From: Pseudomonas sp. S30
GTDB taxonomy: Bacteria; Pseudomonadota; Gammaproteobacteria; Pseudomonadales; Pseudomonadaceae
Direction of reading: 5' to 3'
DNA length: 61,211 bases
Assembly: GCF_016518545.1 (NCBI RefSeq)
Contig: NZ_JACVTO010000026.1
Coordinates: 1 to 61,211, forward strand
A program made the position numbers and the translations under genes. A model generated the notes under the pieces. That model searched no databases. It saw only the letters and a program-made list of their open reading frames with translations, and had not been told where the DNA came from. This document shows, piece by piece, positions 43,631 to 52,800 of the stretch (within the stretch, counting starts at the first letter, position 1; every line of letters begins with the position of its first letter).

Positions 43631-43681
43631 GGTGGCGCGCCGACGATCTTGCAGCGGGCTGCCGCGGCGCGCTCGCAGGCC

Positions 43682-44347
43682 TCACGGTCTGGCGTTGGGG
43701 GCTGCAGTCCTGAGCTGGGGATGGGCCTGGAGAATGTATTCGCGCAGGCGGTCGATTTCATCCATGGCGCTGCGGCCCAGGTCGTAGGCGGCCAGTTGCG
43801 TGTCGATGCAGCGGCGCAACGTGCCGGTCAGGGCGATCGGCTGGATCCCGTCGGGGGCGAAGAACAGCTCGAAGCGTGCCGGCGGCGGCCGCTCGTCGCG
43901 AACTTCCAGCAGCACCCCTCTGAAGGAAATGTCGCGCACCCAGAGCTCGCTCTGCTCACCCTGTGCGTCGAGCAGCGCTGACGGCTGCTCCATCGAAAAG
44001 CGCCAGGGCCGCAACCTGGGGCCTTCTTCATAGATTTCCGGTGAGCCCAGTTGCAGGTGCACGGCGTGGAACTCGTCCTCGACCAGTTGCAGCGGGATGC
44101 TGATCTGCTGATTCTCCAGCTGCGCCTGCAACGTGACCTGTTCGCTGGCGACCAGACGAGTGAGCAATTGCTGCAGCCGCGGGTCGCCATTGACCTGCAG
44201 CACCGCATTGGGATCGGCCTGGTTCAGTTGCGGGACATGCTGCATGTCCTGGATGAAATCCAGCTCATCCTGAGTGAGGAGGGCGTCGGCTTGCATGCAC
44301 TGGCTCGATTCGGAGGTCTCTGGAAAAATTTCCCATGATATGGACAT
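43682..44347 (-). CDS. PilZ-domain-like protein
   Basis: 221 residues from 44347 (an alternative start is at 44296, 204 residues). The C-terminal half looks like a PilZ/YcgR-type barrel with LWVRDISFRGVLLEV (the DxSxxG-like element) and RRCIDTQLAAYDLG; the N-terminal RxxxR motif is only loosely matched (RLRPWRF). It follows the LOV gene by 37 bases in the same direction, so both are likely co-transcribed, which suggests light-linked c-di-GMP or motility output. This coupling is inference. Confidence 0.62.
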   Translation of the reverse strand: MSISWEIFPETSESSQCMQADALLTQDELDFIQDMQHVPQLNQADPNAVLQVNGDPRLQQLLTRLVASEQVTLQAQLENQQISIPLQLVEDEFHAVHLQLGSPEIYEEGPRLRPWRFSMEQPSALLDAQGEQSELWVRDISFRGVLLEVRDERPPPARFELFFAPDGIQPIALTGTLRRCIDTQLAAYDLGRSAMDEIDRLREYILQAHPQLRTAAPNARP

Positions 44348-44384
44348 GTTCGAGAATACTTGGTTCAAAGAGCTGGACGGACGG

Positions 44385-44801
44385 TCATTTGGCCAATCGA
44401 GCCCGCAGGCTGGCCAACTCGTGCTCCAGTTCCACCTGACGACTGACGTCTTTCTGAATGCCAATGAAGTAGGTGCGGCTGTCCGCTTCGTTGTACACCG
44501 GCGTAATGGACAACTCGTTCCAGAACGCGCTGCCGTCCTTGCGGTAGTTGCGCAGCACCTCGCGACAGGCACGGCCTTCGGCGATGGCCTTGCGCACGCG
44601 GGTGCGGGCGAGCTGGTCGCGGTCCTGACCCTGGAGGAACCGGCAGTCCTGGTAGAGGATCTCTTCCCGGGGATAGCCGGTGAGGCGCTCGAAGGCAGCG
44701 TTCACGTAGATGAGGATGGTGTCCTCGCCCTCTTGCTCGGCCACCACGATGCCATCGTTGGATGCATCGATGACGGCGAGCAGCAATTGCGCATTGATCA
44801 T
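44385..44801 (-). CDS. pplA: Short LOV-domain blue-light photoreceptor (PpSB2-LOV/PplA type)
   Basis: 138 residues: a single LOV core with short N- and C-terminal helices, the size of the P. putida SB-type short LOV proteins. The flavin motif is LYQDCRFLQG with Cys53 as the adduct-forming residue; NYRKDGSAFWNELSITPV and YFIGIQKDVSRQVELE complete the core. It binds FMN and reports blue light without an output domain. In P. putida this protein acts on the class II LitR regulator, which is encoded close by. Confidence 0.88.
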   Translation of the reverse strand: MINAQLLLAVIDASNDGIVVAEQEGEDTILIYVNAAFERLTGYPREEILYQDCRFLQGQDRDQLARTRVRKAIAEGRACREVLRNYRKDGSAFWNELSITPVYNEADSRTYFIGIQKDVSRQVELEHELASLRARLAK

Positions 44802-44923
44802 GAATCCATCCATTAGCTTGGCAAGACAGGCTGTCTATCTACCTATCTGCGCCGAACGCCCGGTCGAACGCGCGCGCAGGATGCTAGTATCCTACGCTTT
44901 TACTCGGTTTCGGAATCTTCCTG

Positions 44924-45379
44924 ATGAAAATCGCCATCATTTCCGGTTCGGTGTACGGCACCGCCGAAGAAGTCGCACGTCATGCCCGCGCCCTGCTCCA
45001 GGCGGCAGGTTTCGAGGCCTGGTACGCCGATCGGGCCAGCCTGGACGATGTGCGCGGCTTCGCCCCCCAGGCCCTGCTGGTCGTCACCTCGACCACCGGC
45101 ATGGGCGAGCTGCCGGACAACCTCATGCCGCTGTACGCGAGTATCCGTGATGTGCTGCCGGGTGAGTGGCGCGGCCTGCCCGGTGCGGTGATCGCCCTGG
45201 GCGATGCCAGCTACGGGGACACCTACTGCGATGGCGGCGAGCAGATGCGCGAGCTGTTCGCCGAGCTGGGCGTGCGGGAGGTGCAGCCGATGCTGCGCCT
45301 GGACGCCAGCGAAACGGTGACGCCTGAAACCGATGCCGAGCCCTGGCTGGCGGAACTGGCCGCGCGGCTCAAAGGCTGA
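44924..45379 (+). CDS. Flavodoxin (MioC-like)
   Basis: 151 residues. The FMN phosphate loop is SGSVYGTAEEVA (8-19), followed by VTSTTGMGELPDN and the ALGDASYGDTYCDGG flavin loop. It shuttles electrons in the cytoplasm. It is divergent from the LOV gene, convergent with the LysR gene. Confidence 0.9.
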   Translation: MKIAIISGSVYGTAEEVARHARALLQAAGFEAWYADRASLDDVRGFAPQALLVVTSTTGMGELPDNLMPLYASIRDVLPGEWRGLPGAVIALGDASYGDTYCDGGEQMRELFAELGVREVQPMLRLDASETVTPETDAEPWLAELAARLKG

Positions 45380-45382
45380 GCC

Positions 45383-46276
45383 TCAGGCCGGCGGCGAAGG
45401 TCCATATGCCTTCACCAGTGCCAGCCAGGCCTGGGCCGCCCGTGACAGGTAGGCCTCGCGCCGCCAGATGAAGGCGATGTCCCAGCGCAGAGCATCCGCA
45501 GCCAGCAGCGGCAGACGCACCACGCCCGGGCGTTGCAGGCCTCTGGCGACCACGCTGGGCAGCAGCACCACGCCCTGGCCTGCCGCCACCAAGGCGGCGA
45601 GGAAATCCGCCTGGCCGCTGCGGCCCGCTTCCCTGGGCGTGAAACCGGCCTGCCGGCAGGCCGCGATCAGTTTGTCGTTGAGCATGAAGCTGCGCTCGTA
45701 CAGCAGGAATGGCGTGTCGGCCAGGGCCTGGAGCGTGACGCCCTGGCCGCTGGCCAAGGGGTGATCGAGCGGCAGCAGGACGTCCAGCGGCTCGTTGCAG
45801 AACGGCTGGAAGGCGAAGGCCGGATCGCTCGGCGTGACGCAGCCCCCCAGTTCCAGCTCGCCACTGCGCACTGCCTGCTCGATGATGCGGCTGCCCCCTT
45901 CGATCAGCTGAATGCGGATGTTCGGGTAGCGGCGCCGGTAGTCGGCGAACAACTCGGCGAACAAGGCTTCGCCGCCGATCACCGGCAGACCCAGACACAA
46001 TTCGCCCCGCGCCAGTTGGCTGAGGTCGTCGAGCTCGGTGAGCAACTCCTGGCGCTGGCGCAGCAGTGCCTCGCCGCGTTCGAGCACGATGCGGCCGGCG
46101 GCGGTCAGGTGCAGCTGCGAGCCCTGACGCTCCAGCAGAGGCTGGCCCAGGTCGTCTTCCAGTTGGGCCACCTGCTTGCTGACGGCCGATTGGCTGATAT
46201 GCAAGGTATAGGCGGCCTGGGTAAAGCCACCGCGGTGGACCACCTCGATGAAGCTGCGCAACTGCTTGAATTCCAT
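45383..46276 (-). CDS. LysR-family regulator of the CidAB-like genes
   Basis: 297 residues with the HTH at about 18-37 (GFTQAAYTLHISQSAVSKQV) and a substrate-binding domain. It is divergent from the lrgA/cidA-like gene at 46373, in the arrangement of CidR with cidAB. The start at 46276 gives MEFKQLRSFIEVV; the frame is open 13 codons further. The ligand is unknown (acetate for CidR). Confidence 0.87.
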   Translation of the reverse strand: MEFKQLRSFIEVVHRGGFTQAAYTLHISQSAVSKQVAQLEDDLGQPLLERQGSQLHLTAAGRIVLERGEALLRQRQELLTELDDLSQLARGELCLGLPVIGGEALFAELFADYRRRYPNIRIQLIEGGSRIIEQAVRSGELELGGCVTPSDPAFAFQPFCNEPLDVLLPLDHPLASGQGVTLQALADTPFLLYERSFMLNDKLIAACRQAGFTPREAGRSGQADFLAALVAAGQGVVLLPSVVARGLQRPGVVRLPLLAADALRWDIAFIWRREAYLSRAAQAWLALVKAYGPSPPA

Positions 46277-46372
46277 GTGCCGGATTCCATTATGGAATGG
46301 TGTGCAGTCTAACAATTCGCTTCTGGCCTGGGCAGCGGCTTTTTACACTGGGCGCCTGTCGAGGAGTCCATC

Positions 46373-46759
46373 ATGATCGTCGCGCGCTGCACCCCCTGGT
46401 TACGCTTCGTCGGCGAGGTCGCCGTGCTGTTCGTCCTGTACCTGATCGGTGGCTGGCTGGTGGCCCGGCTTGGCTGGCCGATCCCGCCCGGCGTGATGGG
46501 CATGGCGCTGTTGTTGCTGCTGTTCGCCAGCGGTGTGGTGCAGCCTGGTGCGCTCCAGCGCGGTGCGGGCTGGTTGATGGCGCAGATGCTGCTGTTCTTC
46601 ATTCCCGCGCTGATGAGCCTGCTGGACTATGGCAGCCTGCTGCGCAGCGACGGTTGGCGGATCCTGCTGGTGATCGCCTTGAGCACCCTGGTGGTGATGC
46701 TGGTCACCGCCGCGACGGTGGAGTGGGTATGCCGCTGGAGCCTGCGTCATGAGCCTTGA
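46373..46759 (+). CDS. cidA: CidA/LrgA-family holin-like membrane protein
   Basis: 128 residues with four membrane spans. GWPIPPGVMGMALLLLLF and the later FIPALMSLLDYG are family signatures. Family members form oligomers in the inner membrane and influence lysis, pyruvate or acetate metabolism. It overlaps cidB by 11 bases. Confidence 0.88.
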   Translation: MIVARCTPWLRFVGEVAVLFVLYLIGGWLVARLGWPIPPGVMGMALLLLLFASGVVQPGALQRGAGWLMAQMLLFFIPALMSLLDYGSLLRSDGWRILLVIALSTLVVMLVTAATVEWVCRWSLRHEP

Positions 46760-47435
46760 ACCCATGGCGCTGTTCTGGCTGGCGCTGACCCTGCTGGCCT
46801 ACCTGTTCAGCCGCTGGCTCTATGCGCGCACCGGGCGCTACCTGCTGTCGCCGCTGGTGCTGGTGCCAGCGCTGCTGCTGGCGGTGGCCGTGCCCTTGCA
46901 TACCGCCTATGCCGAGTACGCCCGAGACACCCAGTGGCTGATCGGCGTGCTCGGCCCGGTGACCGTGGCGTTCGCCGTGCCGATCTGGCAACAGCGTGCC
47001 ATGCTGGCCAGGCACTGGCCTGCGCTGTCGCTGGGCATGCTCGCCGGCAGCCTGGCTTCGATCGCCAGCTCCTGGGGCCTGGCGCACCTGCTGGCGCTGG
47101 ACGATGCGGTCAGCCGTTCGCTGGTGCCGCGCTCGATCACCACGCCATTCGCCATGCCGATGGCTCACGACCTGGGTGGCGTACCGGAACTGACCGCGGT
47201 GTTCGTGCTGTTCACCGGGGTGCTCGGCGCGTTGTTCGGCGGCGTGCTGCTCAAGTACCTGCCACTGCGCACCCCCCTGGCCCGGGGTGCGCTGTTCGGC
47301 GTCGGCGCCCATGGCGCCGGGGTCAGCCGCGCCCATGAAGTGGGCGGCGAAGAAGGTTCGGTGGCCGGCCTGGTGATGGTCCTTACCGGCTTGCTCAACC
47401 TGTTCGCCGCGCCGCTGCTGGTGCACCTGCTATGA
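46749..47435 (+). CDS. cidB: CidB/LrgB-family membrane protein
   Basis: 228 residues with about seven spans. It contains the family motif VPRSITTPFAMPMAHDLGG and GAHGAGVSRAHEVGGEEGS near the end. It acts with CidA. The start overlaps cidA, so translation is coupled. Confidence 0.9.
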   Translation: MSLEPMALFWLALTLLAYLFSRWLYARTGRYLLSPLVLVPALLLAVAVPLHTAYAEYARDTQWLIGVLGPVTVAFAVPIWQQRAMLARHWPALSLGMLAGSLASIASSWGLAHLLALDDAVSRSLVPRSITTPFAMPMAHDLGGVPELTAVFVLFTGVLGALFGGVLLKYLPLRTPLARGALFGVGAHGAGVSRAHEVGGEEGSVAGLVMVLTGLLNLFAAPLLVHLL

Positions 47436-47619
47436 CCGTTCGTGCCGCTGTCCCGCACGGTCATCAAGCTGGCTGCCAAGGCGAGTTTCGCCATCCGAGC
47501 GCGTGACTAGACTCTCGACACAGAGAGCACAAGCAAGTGCCGAGGTGCAGTGCAATGAACGCAGCCCTGTCGTACTTCCCCACCTACGCCGTCATTTCCT
47601 GATCAGCGGGACCTTCGCG

Positions 47620-48525
47620 ATGCCACTGGCCGAAATTCCATTGTGCGTCTGGCGGACCCGCGGGCGCAGTTTCACCTTTCGGGACCAGAACATCCGCTAC
47701 TGGACAGCCGGGCAGGGGGCGCCCTTGCTGTTGCTGCACGGTTTTCCGACCGCCAGCTGGGACTGGCACTACCTGTGGGCCCCTCTGTCGCAGCGCTTTC
47801 GCCTGGTGGCGTGCGACATGCTGGGCTTCGGCGACTCGGCGAAACCGACCGATCACCACTACAGCCTGGTCGAGCAGGCCGATCTGCAGCAGGCGTTGCT
47901 GGCGCATCTGCACATCGTCCAGCCTGTGCACCTGTTGGCGCACGACTACGGCGCCTGCGTGGCCCAGGAATTGTTGGCGCGTCACCGTGAAGCGCGCGTC
48001 GACATCGCCAGCTGTGTGCTGCTGAACACTCCGCTGCTTCCAGAGCTGTGCCCCTTGCCGCTGGTGCACAGGCTGCTGCTCAGCCCGCTGGGCTGGCTGG
48101 TGGCGCGTTCGTTCGGGCGCCATGACCTGGTGAGCACGGTCAGCCAGGTCTACGGGCCGGCCACTCACCCCAGCGAGAGCGTACTGGACGATTGCTGGAG
48201 CCTGGTGTTATCCAACCGCGGCACCCGCATCCTGCACAAACTCATGACCTGGGTGCCGGAGCGCAATCGCCATCGCCAGCGCTGGCTCGACGCCCTGCAA
48301 GCCGGCGAGGTGCCCCTGGCGCTGATCCAGGGGGCAGTCGATCCGCTGTTGGGCGCACACTGGGTGGAGCGTCATCGGCAACTGCTGCCGCAGGCCGATA
48401 CCGTGCTGTTGCCGGGTATCGGCCACTATCCTCATACCGAAGCGCCGGTGCAGGTGTTGGGTCATTACCTGGCCTTCAGGCAGCAGCCGCTCACAAGCCT
48501 GCCGCAGCGCATGGTGTGGTCCTGA
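47620..48525 (+). CDS. Alpha/beta hydrolase (epoxide hydrolase / haloalkane dehalogenase type)
   Basis: 301 residues. The oxyanion motif is LLLHGFPTASWDWH, the nucleophile elbow HDYGA (Asp rather than Ser), the second acid in QGAVDPLLG and the His in GIGHYPHTEAP. An Asp nucleophile places it with epoxide hydrolases and dehalogenases. The start at 47620 is the first ATG giving the family N-terminus. Substrate unknown. Confidence 0.83.
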   Translation: MPLAEIPLCVWRTRGRSFTFRDQNIRYWTAGQGAPLLLLHGFPTASWDWHYLWAPLSQRFRLVACDMLGFGDSAKPTDHHYSLVEQADLQQALLAHLHIVQPVHLLAHDYGACVAQELLARHREARVDIASCVLLNTPLLPELCPLPLVHRLLLSPLGWLVARSFGRHDLVSTVSQVYGPATHPSESVLDDCWSLVLSNRGTRILHKLMTWVPERNRHRQRWLDALQAGEVPLALIQGAVDPLLGAHWVERHRQLLPQADTVLLPGIGHYPHTEAPVQVLGHYLAFRQQPLTSLPQRMVWS

Positions 48526-48640
48526 GAAGACGTCATCGGCCAATGTTATCGCGCGCCATTCAGGGCGCCGCCGCTTGATTGCCCAGTGCTTTGCGGCGAC
48601 GGAGACTCCAACTCCAACCATCGTGCCTGGAGCCTTGAAC

Positions 48641-49561
48641 ATGAACGAAACCCTGTCGCTGGACGATCGCGTGGTCATCGTCACCGGAGCGGGCGGCGGC
48701 CTGGGGCGGTCCCACGCGTTGCTCTTCGCGGCCCGTGGCGCGCGGGTGGTGGTCAACGACCTGGGTGGCTCGACCCAAGGCGAAGGCGCCAGTGCCTCGG
48801 CGGCCGACCAGGTGGTGCAGGCGATTCGCGCGGCCGGCGGCCAGGCGGTGGCCAACCATGACTCGGTCAGCGATGGCGCCCGCCTGGTCGAGCAGGCTCT
48901 GGACTGCTTCGGTCGCGTGGATGTGGTGGTGAACAATGCCGGTATCCTGCGCGACAAGTCCTTTCACAAGATGGAGGCCGCCGATTGGGATGCGGTCTAT
49001 CGCGTGCACGTCGAAGGCGCCTACAAGGTCACCCATGCCGCCTGGCCGCACCTGCGCGAACAGAACTGGGGGCGAGTGATCTTCACCGCCTCCACCTCGG
49101 GCATTTACGGCAACTTCGGCCAGGCCAACTATGGCATGGCCAAGCTCGGCCTGTACGGGCTCACCCGCACCCTGGCGTTGGAGGGGCGCAGGCATGGCGT
49201 CCTGGTCAATGCCATTGCACCGACGGGCGCTACCCGCATGACCGAAGGGCTGATTCCACCGCAGGTGTTCGAGCGGCTGAGGCCCGAGCTGGTCAGCCCC
49301 TTGGTGGTGTACCTGGGTAGCGATCAATGCCAGGACAGCGGGCAGCTGTACGAAGTGGGCGGTGGCTGGATCGGCCAGGTGCGTTGGCAGCGAAGCCTTG
49401 GCGTGGGCTTCGACCCCGAGGCCGGCTTCACCCCCGAGCAGGTGGCCGCGCACTGGTCGCAGGTCGGCGATTTCACCGATGCCGTGCATCCCGAAGACAA
49501 CGTGCAGGCCTTGGCGCAGATGATGGCCAACCTGCAACGCTACCCTCGCAGCGCGCCATAA
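48641..49561 (+). CDS. SDR-family 3-hydroxyacyl-CoA dehydrogenase-like oxidoreductase
   Basis: 306 residues. The NAD site is TGAGGGLGRSHAL, NNAGILRD follows and the catalytic pair is NYGMAKLG. The sequence VVVNDLGGSTQGEGAS after strand 2 is characteristic of the multifunctional-enzyme-type hydroxyacyl-CoA dehydrogenases. It probably oxidises a beta-hydroxyacyl-CoA. GGAG lies 8 bases ahead of the ATG. Its stop codon lies in the terminator of the minus-strand RNA. Confidence 0.87.
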   Translation: MNETLSLDDRVVIVTGAGGGLGRSHALLFAARGARVVVNDLGGSTQGEGASASAADQVVQAIRAAGGQAVANHDSVSDGARLVEQALDCFGRVDVVVNNAGILRDKSFHKMEAADWDAVYRVHVEGAYKVTHAAWPHLREQNWGRVIFTASTSGIYGNFGQANYGMAKLGLYGLTRTLALEGRRHGVLVNAIAPTGATRMTEGLIPPQVFERLRPELVSPLVVYLGSDQCQDSGQLYEVGGGWIGQVRWQRSLGVGFDPEAGFTPEQVAAHWSQVGDFTDAVHPEDNVQALAQMMANLQRYPRSAP

Positions 49562-49566
49562 AAAAA

Positions 49567-49586
49567 GCCGCTGCACAGGCAGCGGC
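49567..49586 (-). terminator. Intrinsic terminator of the minus-strand RNA
   Basis: An 8-bp GC stem with a 4-base loop, followed on the minus strand by seven T. In the plus direction there is no T-tract, so it does not serve the SDR gene. Confidence 0.75.
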
Positions 49587-49674
49587 CAATCGGGACGTTG
49601 GATCAAGGAGCTTCAAAATCCACGTCGATGAACCTGAGGGCCGCGCGCCACGGAGGGGAAGTCCGGCGCGCCAC

Positions 49675-49734
49675 TCAGTCCACACAGCATAAGCAGCTGA
49701 TCCTGCGGGAAAAATAGTGTTTGGCGACATTCAC
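49675..49734 (-). CDS. 19-residue ORF inside the PhrS-like RNA
   Basis: GTG start, product VNVAKHYFSRRISCLCCVD, with GGAGG 5 bases upstream. PhrS is known to be a dual sRNA/mRNA carrying a small ORF. An overlapping ATG frame also uses this RBS and runs much longer into the terminator. Confidence 0.35.
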   Translation of the reverse strand: MNVAKHYFSRRISCLCCVD

Positions 49735-49830
49735 CTTTACCTCCGGGGTAAAAGTCGGGGGAGCAATTCCTGACTGACATTCGAACCGGTGCTGCCGACC
49801 ATATCGTCTTTGCATGGCGGAGTATCGATC

Positions 49831-52800
49831 ATGATCGATCTGTTCGGTTTCGACCTCTCATCAGATCCCAAGAACCCCGGGCGTGGGGTCAACCCCGATG
49901 CCTCCCAGGCCGATCAACTGCAGGCCCTGGCCGATTGCGTGGTGTATCTGCGCCAGTGCCTGATGGCGGCGCCAGCGCTCGACGCGTCGCTGCAGCCACT
50001 CGCCGATGAGCCGTGGGACGCATTCAGGCTGCGCCTGCAGCCTGCCCTGGACGAGGTCAGCGCACGCCGAGAGCAGTGGTGGTCGATCCAGAGCGTTCTG
50101 AGGCTCGACGGCACACTGCTGAGTTCACACCTGATGCGGCTTATGGACCTGGAGGGCCTGACCTTTCTCAATGCCCACCACGAGCAGCGTTCGGCGATCC
50201 GCGACCTGCTGCTGACTCGCGGTGAAACCGGCCAGCCGCACGAGGTGTGCCTGGTAGTGGGCGATGAGCGCATTCGGCTGCCAGGAACCTATGCCAGCCT
50301 CCCTGACCAGGACGAAGACGAAGCCCAGGAGCGGCCGCGCACCGGCGATGTGCTGGTTCACTGCGTGACCACCGGTATCTGGTTCGATCGCGAACCACGG
50401 CGGGTCGCCAAGGCGCTGCGCGCGCGTCTGCGCCAGGACTGCATCTGGGCCACGCTGTTGAGTGAGGCTCAGCGCCTGAGCCTGGAACAGGACGTCGAAT
50501 GCGATCTGGCGTTCGTGCCGCTCGAACGCTCGATGTTCAAAGGGCTGCTCAAGGACCTCCAGCAGCTGCAGGAGGTACTCATGGCGCATGCGATGCAGGA
50601 CGGGGACGATCCTGTGAAGATCGTGACGACGCTTCAGGCCGCTGCCCACCTGGAGCCTTTCGTGTACCAGGCAGAACGCTACTCGGCGCGCAGCAGCGCC
50701 GCGTACCTGGACAGCCTGCTGCCGGCGTGGCGGCGCTTCCTGACCGGTGATGAGCTGCAAGGCTATCAGGCCCTGGAAGCGCAGGTGCAGAAGGCCACGA
50801 AGCACAGCGAGGATTTGCTGGGTCACCTCAGTAGCCTCGAAGACTACGCCAAGCACGCCATTTCGAACTATCTGAAGGATCGCCTGGACTTGGCGCTGGA
50901 CCCCAACGAGGTGACCGTGCGCATCGAGCACCGGTTCGCCCTGGACGTCTCCAAGCCTGAACCCAGTGATGCGACCCTGCTGCGCTGGGCGCTGCGCGGC
51001 GGTTACCGCGGCCAGCGGTTGGCGGTCAAGGTGCTGGGCACGTCGCTGGCTGCCGAGGCGGTGCAGGACATGATCGACGCGTTGGACCTGCGGCGCAGCT
51101 ACATCGAGGCCGTGACCCAGCGCTATCAGCGCGACGACATGCGCCAAGGCGTCGTGGACTGCATCGCTGCACGTCTGGCGTTGTCCGTTCGCGCCGCGCG
51201 CCATCAGGGCGCGGCCAAAGCGGCCTGCGAACTGGTCGAGGCGGCGATGGCCGACCAGATGCAGGCCCGAGGCATCAAGGCCGGGCTGATCGGGCTTGGC
51301 CAGGAGCGAGCCGTGCTCAAGCATCTGTTGTACCTGAGCGACGCCAGCATCCATCTGCTCTATGCCCCCGGCGCGCCCGACGGTGATTTCCTGGTTTATC
51401 CCAGCACGATCGCCATGAACGAGGCGATCATTGGCTGGGCCGCCGACGAACAAGGGGTGGAGTTTCTGGTCGAGCAGTCGGCATTGGCCGATCGCGAAGG
51501 CGTGCAGCGCCAGCTCGAGCAAGCCAGGCGCCTGCCGGACCGATGGTCGCCTGATGATCTCAGGGTGCAGTGGATCGAGTCGCAGGCCTGGAGCGATGTC
51601 CTGCACGCACTGGGCGCGCGGCGTTGCAGTGCCATGCGTGACGACCTGCTGGCCTCCACGCCACAGTGGTACATCGATGCGCCGGCGCAGTTGCGCCAGG
51701 CGCTCGGCGACGTCGACCAGGAACTGGAGCAGGTGTCGGCGCTCTACAGCGTGGCGGCACCCCTGATGGGGTTGGACGACTACGCCCGTCAACAGGTCGC
51801 CGACTACATCAATGCAGTGCCTGGCAATCGCGGCGGGCCGATCGATCCGGACAAGGTGATGGTGGACATCAGCGACTCGGAGCGCCGAACCTTGACCCAG
51901 GCGGTGATCGAGGGCTACGCCGCGTCGTTCAACTTCGCCCAGTTCGCGCGTATCGACAGTGTCGACGGGCAGGACGTCTCGCACCTGAGCCGTGAGGTGC
52001 TGGCCAGCTACATCCGCAGCGCCAGGCTCGGTGAGCGCTACATCGAGCGGCTGCAGAGCACCTTCCTCGATCCTTCGTTTCCTGGCCACGCGGCTCAACG
52101 CGAGCTGCACCGGCTGCTGATCTCACTGAAGATGCGTCGCGATCTACTCAGCCAGCTCATGCAGGGCCAAGTGCCGAAACGCGTCGCCGCCTGGATGCTG
52201 GCAGGTGTCGAGAGCCTTGCCGGCCCAAACGTCCTGGAGGATTTCGCGGTGGTCGACCTGCGTGTGGACGGCGTTCGAATCGAGGGCGCCTACAGACTGT
52301 ATCGCCGTTCCAGACCTCAGGCCGGTGAGGCGATCTATCTGCCGGACGTCCCGCGAGGGCCGGCCTATCGCTCCCGAGCGCAGGTGGCCGACAGCTGGGG
52401 CGATGACGGCCTGGGCGATTATTTCTACCGGCGTGCGTCCTGGAACAACCAGCCCCGCCTCGGCTCGTTGCACAAACGCATCGTCGACGCGGGCGAGGGC
52501 GGCGCCGCGCTGGCGATGGCGGCCCTGCAACCCTACAAGGACCAGCCGCTGACGGACCTTGCCGACGACCTGCCGCCGCGCGTACAGCGTCTGATCGCCG
52601 ATGCCGACCGGCAGGCCGTGAGCGTGGCTGAGCGGGTGTCTTCGGTGGTGGTCGAGTGGGTGATCGTGGTAGCGAGTCTTCTGACCATTCCGATTCCGCC
52701 AGCGAACATGCTGATCGGCATTGGCTGTGCGGTCAGGTCGTTCGTCAATGCCGGCCAGGCATGGAGAGACGGTGACCGCACCAGTGCCATGACCCAGTTC

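Larger units (their letters stand above)
49560..49785 (-). ncRNA. phrS: Probable PhrS-like small regulatory RNA
   Basis: On the minus strand the region ends in a perfect intrinsic terminator: GCCGCTGC-CTGT-GCAGCGGC followed by TTTTTTT (49560-49586). Counting back about 210-220 nt, PhrS length, gives a start near 49780. It contains a short ORF with GGAGG (49740-49744) and an accessible CTTCCCCTCC stretch that resembles the PhrS region pairing with a Shine-Dalgarno. These resemblances are from memory of the P. aeruginosa RNA. No gene on this strand explains the terminator otherwise. Confidence 0.5.

Noticed and set aside
49473..49730. A longer minus-strand protein-coding frame with an ATG at 49730
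   Set aside because: It runs through the intrinsic terminator and into the SDR gene, so a small RNA is a better explanation.
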